A DNA stretch of 6,637 nucleotides from an uncultured Clostridia bacterium (GTDB lineage: Bacteria; Bacillota; Clostridia; Christensenellales; Borkfalkiaceae): the NCBI GenBank assembly GCA_946628865.1, contig CAMOXE010000057.1:1-6637 (forward strand). The letters are read 5' to 3'. The notes under the pieces were generated by a model that was given only the letters and a program-made list of their open reading frames with translations, was not told the DNA's origin and ran no database searches. Shown here in pieces: positions 1 to 4,881 of the stretch. The first letter of the stretch is position 1; the number at the start of each line of letters is the position of its first letter. A program made the translations under genes and the position numbers.

Positions 1-374
1 CTTCCGCCGTACTTTTCCTTCCACGCCCAAGCGCGCTTTAAAAACTCTTCCCTGCCGATACCCTCTTTCGTAAGCCCTTCGGCGCGAAGCATGTCCACTA
101 TCTTGACTTCTGTCGCAATCGACGCGTGGTCCGTCCCGGGTAGCCAAAGCGCCTCGTAACCTTGCATCCGCTTAAAACGGATAATACTGTCTTGTATCGA
201 CTCGTCGAGGGCGTGTCCTATATGCAATTGACCCGTTATATTCGGCGGCGGAATAACTATAGTAAACGGAATCTTTTCTCTGTTTACATGCGCCTTGAAA
301 TAACCTTTATTTTCCCAATTTTTGTAAATTCTCTCCTCGAAGTCCTTAGGAGAGTAAGTCTTTGACATCTTCAT
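1..374 (-). CDS. valS: Valyl-tRNA synthetase, N-terminal part (cut by window edge)
   Basis: This cytoplasmic class I aminoacyl-tRNA synthetase charges tRNA-Val with valine using ATP. The reverse strand encodes 124 codons from the start, and the rest lies beyond base 1. The opening MSKTYSPKDFEERIYKNW is typical of bacterial ValRS. It is followed by the class I signature region PPPNITGQLHIGHALD at about residues 42-57, with the ATP-binding HIGH at 51-54. Next comes GYEALWLPGTDHASIATE at about 72-89, a conserved ValRS segment where WLPGTDHA is near-invariant. The ATG at 374 is preferred because GGAGA (385-381) sits six bases upstream. A second in-frame ATG at 368 has a 12-base spacing and would give a product two residues shorter. 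The gene is divergent from the ABC importer. Its leader is only about 28 bases, so there is no room for a T-box. The family assignment is secure. Confidence 0.97.
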   Translation of the reverse strand, partial: MKMSKTYSPKDFEERIYKNWENKGYFKAHVNREKIPFTIVIPPPNITGQLHIGHALDESIQDSIIRFKRMQGYEALWLPGTDHASIATEVKIVDMLRAEGLTKEGIGREEFLKRAWAWKEKYGG

Positions 375-380
375 AAATTT

Positions 381-385
381 TCTCC
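381..385 (-). promoter_or_regulatory. Ribosome binding site of valS
   Basis: On the minus strand GGAGA lies six bases before the ATG at 374 and twelve before the alternative ATG at 368. This spacing is why the upstream ATG is chosen as the start of valS. Confidence 0.75.
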
Positions 386-408
386 GAAATATTTCGCTAC
401 GTTTATTT

Positions 409-437
409 ATTATAATATAATTAAAATTTATTGTCAA
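409..437 (-). promoter_or_regulatory. Consensus sigma-A promoter for valS
   Basis: On the minus strand the -35 hexamer TTGACA (437-432) and the -10 hexamer TATAAT (414-409) both match the housekeeping consensus perfectly. They are separated by the optimal 17 bases (431-415). Transcription should begin near base 402, which leaves a leader of about 28 bases before the valS start at 374. The arrangement predicts strong constitutive expression. The surroundings are very A+T-rich, so a chance -10 match would be unremarkable, but two perfect hexamers at perfect spacing just upstream of a housekeeping gene are convincing. Confidence 0.85.
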
Positions 438-459
438 ATAAATGTTTGCGCTCATAGGA

Positions 460-465
460 TATAAT
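460..465 (+). promoter_or_regulatory. Candidate -10 element for the ABC importer operon
   Basis: TATAAT on the plus strand lies 24 bases before the binding-protein start codon and would place the transcription start near base 472. No good -35 hexamer is found at 16-18 bases. The nearest, TTGTCA at 431-436, is 23 bases away, which is too far for normal recognition. That hexamer overlaps the valS -35 on the opposite strand (TTGTCAA, 431-437). The promoter may therefore be weak or activator-dependent. No TPP-riboswitch-like sequence is seen in the 115-base gap between the two divergent start codons. Confidence 0.4.
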
Positions 466-477
466 ATCAATAAATTT

Positions 478-484
478 AAGGAGA
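478..484 (+). promoter_or_regulatory. Ribosome binding site of the ABC binding lipoprotein
   Basis: AAGGAGA is followed by five bases and then the ATG at 490. It decides the start. The longer reading from the ATG at 442 has no ribosome binding site, would put 16 extra residues ahead of a normal lipoprotein signal peptide, and would start upstream of the -10 element. Confidence 0.85.
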
Positions 485-489
485 TTTAT

Positions 490-1503
490 ATGAAAAGACT
501 TTTGACCGCGCTACTTGCGCTTACCATGCTGCTATTTCCGCTTGCCTCTTGCAAAGAAAAGTCGGATAGCGGCGACAGTCTTACGACCGTAAGGCTTAAC
601 GAGGTAACCCACTCGATTTTTTACGCTCCGCTATACGTTGCGCTCGAAAACGATTTTTTTGAAAAAGAAGGGCTTAAAATCGAACTTACCAACGGCGGCG
701 GCGCCGACAACGTCATGACCGCCCTTATTTCCGGCAATGCGGACATAGGACTTATGGGCGTCGAAGCGTCGATATACGTCTATTTGGAGGGTAAAAAAGA
801 CGTACCCAACGTCTTTTCTCAACTCACCAAACGCGACGGCTCGTTTTTGGTTTCGAGAAAGGCAGAACCGAATTTCAAGTGGGAAGATCTTGAAAATAAA
901 GAAATAATCGCCGGAAGAAAAGGCGGAATTCCCGCAATGACGTTCGAGTACGTCGTCAATAAACACGGACTTAAAAACGGCAAGAACGTTACGCTTAATA
1001 ACGATATAGCGTTTAACTTGATGGGTCCGTCCTTCGAGGGCGGAACGGGCGACTATACTACGCTGTTCGAGCCGACCGCAAGCGAATACCAACTCGCCGG
1101 CAAGGGCTATATCGTGGCAAGCGTAGGCGAAGAGAGCGGCGAAATACCTTATACCGCTTTCACCGCGCTGAAAAGTTATATAGATAAGCACGGCGACGTG
1201 ATAGAAAAATTCGTCAGAGCGATATACAAGGCAATCAAGTATCTCGGCGAAACCGACGAGGATACCGTCGCGAAAAGCCTTGTAGGTCAATTCCCGGGGA
1301 CTTCCCTATCGTCCATATCGACCGCTTTAAAAAGTTATAAAAGAATAGACGCCTGGACGACTGATATGGCAATGACCGAATCTGCGTTTAACAATTTGCA
1401 GGACGTAATGGAAAACGCCGGGGAGTTAAAGCGCAGGGTCGCCTTAAGCGACATAACCGACAATTCATACGCAGAAAAGATTTATAAAGAAATTTACGGT
1501 TAA
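490..1503 (+). CDS. ABC transporter solute-binding lipoprotein, NMT1/THI5-SsuA/TauA-like
   Basis: This is the extracellular substrate-capturing component of the importer encoded with the next two genes. The 337-residue product begins with a lipoprotein signal peptide: MKR, a hydrophobic stretch at residues 4-18, and the lipobox LASC with the lipidated cysteine at 21. It should be anchored to the outer face of the membrane. The mature part opens with VRLNEVTHSIFYAPLYVALE (34-53), followed by FFEKEGLKIEL and the segment GNADIGLMG (82-90). These fit the NMT1/THI5 and nitrate/sulfonate binding-protein fold, as do LFEPTASEYQLAGKGYIVAS (192-211) and the normal length. Family members bind sulfonates, taurine, nitrate, riboflavin or the thiamine pyrimidine precursor. 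Nothing visible decides the ligand: there is no riboswitch and no linked biosynthetic or desulfonation gene. The gene comes first in the operon and is followed by an intercistronic hairpin. Confidence 0.92.
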   Translation: MKRLLTALLALTMLLFPLASCKEKSDSGDSLTTVRLNEVTHSIFYAPLYVALENDFFEKEGLKIELTNGGGADNVMTALISGNADIGLMGVEASIYVYLEGKKDVPNVFSQLTKRDGSFLVSRKAEPNFKWEDLENKEIIAGRKGGIPAMTFEYVVNKHGLKNGKNVTLNNDIAFNLMGPSFEGGTGDYTTLFEPTASEYQLAGKGYIVASVGEESGEIPYTAFTALKSYIDKHGDVIEKFVRAIYKAIKYLGETDEDTVAKSLVGQFPGTSLSSISTALKSYKRIDAWTTDMAMTESAFNNLQDVMENAGELKRRVALSDITDNSYAEKIYKEIYG

Positions 1504-1514
1504 AATATGACAAA

Positions 1515-1549
1515 AAACGGCGTTGCGGCTTTATTTCACAACGCCGTTT
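1515..1549 (+). promoter_or_regulatory. Intercistronic hairpin between binding-protein and ATPase genes
   Basis: A perfect 11-bp inverted repeat, AAACGGCGTTG (1515-1525) with CAACGCCGTTT (1539-1549), encloses a 13-base loop. It begins 12 bases after the stop of the binding-protein gene, and its last base touches the ATPase ribosome binding site (AAGGAG, 1550-1555). In the plus transcript only three U residues follow before the sequence turns purine-rich, so complete termination is unlikely. Partial attenuation or protection of the upstream message is more plausible, matching the common need for excess binding protein over ATPase and permease. On the minus strand the same stem is followed by six T residues and looks like an intrinsic terminator, although no minus-strand gene lies here. 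Confidence 0.75.
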
Positions 1550-1555
1550 AAGGAG
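1550..1555 (+). promoter_or_regulatory. Ribosome binding site of the ABC ATPase
   Basis: AAGGAG is nine bases before the ATG at 1565 and directly abuts the 3' arm of the hairpin at 1515-1549. It rules out the longer in-frame reading from a TTG at 1523, which would start inside the hairpin and add 14 non-homologous residues. Confidence 0.85.
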
Positions 1556-1564
1556 ACACTTAAG

Positions 1565-2332
1565 ATGAACGAAATATTGAAACTCGACGGCGTCGGGCTA
1601 ACATATCACACCGAAACCGCCGAAATACATGCGATCGAGGACGTTTCGCTCGATATAGCAAAGGGAGAATTCGTCGCCATAATCGGACCGTCAGGTTGCG
1701 GAAAAACGAGTATTTTATCAATAATCTCCGGGCTTTTAAAACCAAGCCGAGGAAAAGTGTATTTTAACGGAAAAGAACTTGTAAAACCCGACAACTCAAT
1801 CGCGTACATGCTTCAACGCGACGAGTTGTTCCCTTGGCGAACAATAGAGAAAAACGCCTATCTTCCGCTTGAAATAATGAGGGTTAAGGATGCAAAACGA
1901 AAAACCGACGTTGAGCGATTACTGAAAAAATACGGATTATGGGAATTCAGAAAATCCTATCCCGAACGGCTGTCCGGCGGTATGCGCCAACGCGCCGCGC
2001 TTATAAGGACGCTTGCCTCTTCCCCCGAACTGCTGCTTTTAGACGAGCCGTTTTCGGCGCTCGATTATCAGACGCGGCTTGAGGTTTGCGACGACGTATA
2101 TTCGATAATAAAAAGCGAAAAAAAGACCGCCCTGCTCGTTACCCACGATATTTCCGAAGCAATCGCGATGGCTGACAGAATTATAGTTCTCACAAGGCGT
2201 CCGACAAAAATTTTAAACATGCATTTGATCGACACCGATAAATCTATTTCGCCTTTAAAGCGCAGAGAAAGTCCGGATTTCGGTAAATGGTTTGAAAGGA
2301 TATGGAGGGAACTGAACAATGAAAACAAATGA
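1565..2332 (+). CDS. ABC transporter ATP-binding protein, SsuB/TauB/NrtD-type
   Basis: This cytoplasmic ATPase powers the importer. The 255-residue protein carries every expected nucleotide-binding motif in order: Walker A GPSGCGKTS (41-49), the Q-loop with Q84 in MLQRDELFPWRT, the signature LSGGMRQR (136-143), Walker B LLLLDEP (156-162) with catalytic E161, the D-loop SALD (164-167) and the switch histidine H194 in LLVTHDISEA. The sequence LFPWRT after the Q-loop and the overall length are typical of the nitrate/sulfonate/taurine subgroup. No extra regulatory domain is present. The ATG at 1565 is chosen because of the AAGGAG at 1550-1555. The 3' end overlaps the permease start by 14 bases, so the two are probably translationally coupled. 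It appears fully functional. Confidence 0.95.
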   Translation: MNEILKLDGVGLTYHTETAEIHAIEDVSLDIAKGEFVAIIGPSGCGKTSILSIISGLLKPSRGKVYFNGKELVKPDNSIAYMLQRDELFPWRTIEKNAYLPLEIMRVKDAKRKTDVERLLKKYGLWEFRKSYPERLSGGMRQRAALIRTLASSPELLLLDEPFSALDYQTRLEVCDDVYSIIKSEKKTALLVTHDISEAIAMADRIIVLTRRPTKILNMHLIDTDKSISPLKRRESPDFGKWFERIWRELNNENK

Positions 2333-3125
2333 AAATTTTTCTCCCGAACACCTCAGATATATCCGCGGGAAAAAACTTAACGGTTTTTTTATAACCTCGG
2401 CAAGGCTGTTCCTGATAGTATTTATCGTTGCGATTTGGGAGATTGCGGCGGATATAGGGCTAATCGACAGTTTTTTAATGAGCAGTCCGTCAAGGATAGT
2501 CAAAACGATAGGAGAACTGATTAGCGGCGGGGATTTATACGGTCACGTCGCAACGACGCTATACGAAACGGTAATGGGATTTTTGATTGCCACGATCGTC
2601 GGGAACGCTTTTGCGCTTTTAATGTGGTGGTCAGAGAGTTTCAAAAAAATCATCGAGCCGTACTTGATCGTTTTAAACAGTTTACCTAAAATAGCCCTCG
2701 GACCGATTATAATAGTTTGGTTCGGCAGCGGAGCAAAATCGATTATTTTCATGGCGTTTTTAGTAACCGTAATAGTTACGACGATAACGATGTCCAACGC
2801 TTTTTCCGCAACGGAGGCAGGGAAAATAATGCTGCTTAAAAGTATGGGCGGAACTAAATTGCAAATTCTGTTTAAACTCGTACTGCCCTCTTCCGTCCCG
2901 ACTTTCATTTCTTCGCTTAAAATAAACGTCGGTATGGCATGGATAGGATCTATTATAGGCGAATATCTATCCTCAAAAGAAGGAATAGGCTACTTGATCG
3001 TTTACGGCGGTCAGGTGTTTAAACTCGATCTCGTTATGGCAAGCACCGTAATACTTTGTATTCTTGCCGGCTTAATGTATGCTTTCGTCGCGATTTTAGA
3101 GCGCGTCCTGCTAAAACAACGCTAA
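2319..3125 (+). CDS. ABC transporter permease, SsuC/TauC-type (BPD_transp_1)
   Basis: This is the membrane-spanning component of the importer and probably works as a homodimer. The 268-residue protein has about six hydrophobic segments, near residues 27-46, 82-104, 117-138, 141-159, 196-215 and 240-262. The EAA loop that docks on the ATPase is clear: EAGKIMLLKSMGG at 166-178 followed by KLVLP at 186-190. The segment SLPKIALGPIIIVWFGSG (121-138) is characteristic of the nitrate/sulfonate/taurine permeases. GGAGGG (2304-2309), nine bases upstream inside the ATPase gene, supports the ATG at 2319. The last 92 bases of the gene are antisense to the 3' end of the convergent YkvI-like gene, and no terminator separates them. 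The substrate remains unassigned. Confidence 0.94.
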   Translation: MKTNENFSPEHLRYIRGKKLNGFFITSARLFLIVFIVAIWEIAADIGLIDSFLMSSPSRIVKTIGELISGGDLYGHVATTLYETVMGFLIATIVGNAFALLMWWSESFKKIIEPYLIVLNSLPKIALGPIIIVWFGSGAKSIIFMAFLVTVIVTTITMSNAFSATEAGKIMLLKSMGGTKLQILFKLVLPSSVPTFISSLKINVGMAWIGSIIGEYLSSKEGIGYLIVYGGQVFKLDLVMASTVILCILAGLMYAFVAILERVLLKQR

Positions 3126-4032
3126 CGACGGCGATCGTACCGAGGACGCCGATAATCGGGTATATTTTCTCGACCAAATTAGAAAAACCAAAACGAGATA
3201 TCCACAAAATCGCCGATGATAACAGTAAATTTTTTAATGTTTTACGTTTATCGCCGAACAAAGAAAAAGAGGAGTAGAGCGAACAGATAAGCGTCGAAAA
3301 AATTCCTAAAAGACAAATTATAAGCATGACGAGTCGTGATACGGAGTTTTCGTCGAGCATACTTATTAGCGGCATAACCGAACTTTGCAGTTTACAAGTA
3401 CTTATTGCAAGCGATATGAAAAATATTAAAACGGCTAAAGCAAAAGACGAAAAGATTGCGGTTACAGCGTTGAATTTCGGACTTTTACCGTCGCCAATAT
3501 CCGCGAGGACTTTAAACGACGTAAAAGTATTCATTCCGACGTAAAGAACGGGCATCTCGATTTTACCGTATTTTATCGGCTCGGCAAAATTTAAACTTGT
3601 TTTTGATAAAGCAAAGTAGATCGTTATTCCCAACGCAAGCGGCATAAACGCAAGGTTAAATTTACCTATCGAATCGACGCCGTTACTTGAAACAATAATA
3701 GCAATAACTAAAGAAATAATCAGTAATATTTTAACGTTTTCCGTCTGACATAATATCTGAAAAACGTTTTCAAGCGCGCTTATCATAGACGCGGAAATAA
3801 TTACGGAACAGCATGACGAGGCGGCTGACACGACGTTTGCGGTCTTACTCTTTGCCCCGAAAGTTAAACTTATGTAAAAAAACAAAAAAAACAAAATAAG
3901 CGTAATATAGGTTACGCTTATATTCGGAAACGGAAAGAACGTTGAAATTTCCTTTCCGGTAATAAACCCCGCGCCAACCACTCCGCCTATAACGGTAAAG
4001 GTAGCGGATAGATACGAAACGACCTTTTTCAT
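3034..4032 (-). CDS. YkvI-like multi-pass membrane protein (COG3949-type, APC superfamily)
   Basis: This 332-residue integral membrane protein resembles Bacillus YkvI, an uncharacterised family thought to belong to the LeuT-fold amino-acid/polyamine/organocation superfamily. Transport of a small organic solute is inferred and the substrate is unknown. About ten hydrophobic helices are visible. The first contains GAGFITGKE (20-28), matching the glycine-rich broken-helix motif of the family. Near the end GFSNLVEKIYPIIGVLG (282-298) matches another conserved stretch. Length is close to the family's usual 340-350. The start is oddly placed: the ATG lies inside a perfect inverted repeat (4017-4058) and no Shine-Dalgarno sequence is visible upstream. 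It follows the HEAT-like gene by 39 bases in the same frame. The basic C-terminal tail (about 311-332) is encoded entirely within the 92-bp overlap with the ABC permease gene. Confidence 0.85.
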   Translation of the reverse strand: MKKVVSYLSATFTVIGGVVGAGFITGKEISTFFPFPNISVTYITLILFFLFFYISLTFGAKSKTANVVSAASSCCSVIISASMISALENVFQILCQTENVKILLIISLVIAIIVSSNGVDSIGKFNLAFMPLALGITIYFALSKTSLNFAEPIKYGKIEMPVLYVGMNTFTSFKVLADIGDGKSPKFNAVTAIFSSFALAVLIFFISLAISTCKLQSSVMPLISMLDENSVSRLVMLIICLLGIFSTLICSLYSSFSLFGDKRKTLKNLLLSSAILWISRFGFSNLVEKIYPIIGVLGTIAVVSVVLAGRALKSRRKHTLSRQEYKVLRCLP

Positions 4033-4058
4033 ACTAAATAATATGAAAAAGGTCGTTT
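4017..4058. repeat. Perfect 17-bp inverted repeat enclosing the YkvI-like start codon
   Basis: AAACGACCTTTTTCATA (4017-4033) is the exact reverse complement of TATGAAAAAGGTCGTTT (4042-4058), with an 8-base spacer. In the minus-strand message the downstream arm contains the ATG at 4032 and the next four codons, so the initiation region would be locked in a stable stem. The loop and flanks carry no ribosome binding site. On the plus strand the second arm runs into TTTTATAAT, but no plus-strand gene ends here. The repeat could be a translational or transcriptional regulatory hairpin, an operator for a dimeric protein, or a leaky terminator after the HEAT-like gene, although the minus-strand U-run is poor. 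The sequence identity is certain and the function is open. Confidence 0.9.
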
Positions 4059-4071
4059 TATAATGAATAAA

Positions 4072-4881
4072 TCAGTTTCGATATTTTAATTTTCGGTAAA
4101 TCGGATCCGAGGTAAAATCTCTTTCCTCGTCCACTTCTCCGCCAAGCGCCTCCAAGGCAAGTTTAATTTCTTTATAATCGAGGTAATTATTAGCGAGCGC
4201 GCAGGCGTTTTTCAGAATCGGTATCGCACGTTCGTAGCCGTATTTTGATATATAAGAGCAAGATAACGTCATATCCGTACTTTTATTGAAGTGATCAATT
4301 AAAACGTTGAATACCCTATCGTCCGGCGGCGTCGTTGACGCGAGAACTTCAATAAAGAAGTTTTTATTAAAGTCATCCTCGTCATAGCATTCGAGAATTT
4401 CCTCTTTCACCTCGTCCGCATGACTTACTAACGTCTCGGTAATTACCTCTTTAAGGCTATCGCCGATTTCTCCGCTGCTTAAGAGTTTAACGAGCCCGCC
4501 GAGCATACCGCGATCGGCGTACCCGATGATATTCAACAAATTAAGTGAATAAACGGCAAGTTCCTCGTTTGTATCTGCGTTTAAATTATCTTCGAGATAT
4601 TTAGCGGTCTGAGGAGATTTTTCGATAGCGTCGCATAAATAGTCGGAGACGGAAATTCCGCCGTTTATACAATCATTAAGGGTCTCTACAAGTTCCTTTG
4701 CGTCCATATTCGCAAAAAACTCTACGGGAGATTTACCGTTTAACTCCGACAAAGGAGTTTTACCAAACTGTTCGTAAACCTCACCGACTTTATTTTCAAG
4801 TTCTTCTTCCGAAAACTTTCCGATATTATCTTGAATATATTTTCTGAAATACGTTTCAAATAAAGCGTCTATATCTATCAT
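4072..4881 (-). CDS. Hypothetical acidic helical protein, HEAT-repeat-like
   Basis: I do not recognise a named family. The 269-residue product has no signal peptide or membrane helix and is probably cytosolic. It is acidic and almost entirely helix-forming. The N-terminal part (1-60) includes a run of charged helices and the motif PLSELNGKSPVEFF (43-56). The remainder looks like a series of helix-turn-helix units of HEAT or Armadillo type. The clearest are at about 140-167, 170-200 and 205-250, the last ending in ERAIPILKNA and ALEALGGEV. Such superhelical scaffolds usually bind proteins, and no catalytic residues are evident. AAGGA (4890-4886), four bases before the ATG at 4881, supports the start. 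The ATG overlaps the stop of the upstream LRR gene in ATGA, so translation is very probably coupled. The HEAT assignment rests on pattern only. Confidence 0.8.
   Translation of the reverse strand: MIDIDALFETYFRKYIQDNIGKFSEEELENKVGEVYEQFGKTPLSELNGKSPVEFFANMDAKELVETLNDCINGGISVSDYLCDAIEKSPQTAKYLEDNLNADTNEELAVYSLNLLNIIGYADRGMLGGLVKLLSSGEIGDSLKEVITETLVSHADEVKEEILECYDEDDFNKNFFIEVLASTTPPDDRVFNVLIDHFNKSTDMTLSCSYISKYGYERAIPILKNACALANNYLDYKEIKLALEALGGEVDEERDFTSDPIYRKLKYRN

Noticed and set aside
442..489. Longer N-terminus for the binding protein from the ATG at 442
   Set aside because: It lacks a ribosome binding site, would sit upstream of the putative -10 element, and would bury a standard lipoprotein signal peptide. 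The ATG at 490 follows AAGGAGA.
375..489. TPP or other riboswitch ahead of the importer operon
   Set aside because: The divergent intergenic gap is only 115 bases, is very A+T-rich, contains both promoters, and shows no CTGAGA-type or other riboswitch core that I can recognise.
631..1290. Long minus-strand reading frame (219 codons) antisense to the binding-protein gene
   Set aside because: It lies wholly inside a well-supported lipoprotein gene, has no ribosome binding site or recognisable domain, and is explained by the codon bias of the sense gene.
3094..3160. Possible terminator hairpins near the convergent gene ends (TTTTAG...CTAAAA around 3094-3116; CGGCG...CGCCG around 3129-3151)
   Set aside because: The stems are only 5-6 bp with loops of 11-13 bases, lack T-tracts and lie within coding sequence, so they look like chance matches.
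3056..3544. Plus-strand frames of about 72 codons within the YkvI-like gene
   Set aside because: They are shadows of the membrane protein on the other strand, with no initiation signals or coherent protein features.
4057..4085. Dedicated minus-strand promoter just upstream of the YkvI-like gene (TATAAA at 4062-4057)
   Set aside because: No acceptable -35 hexamer exists at the right spacing. The -10-like match is expected by chance in this A+T-rich gap.
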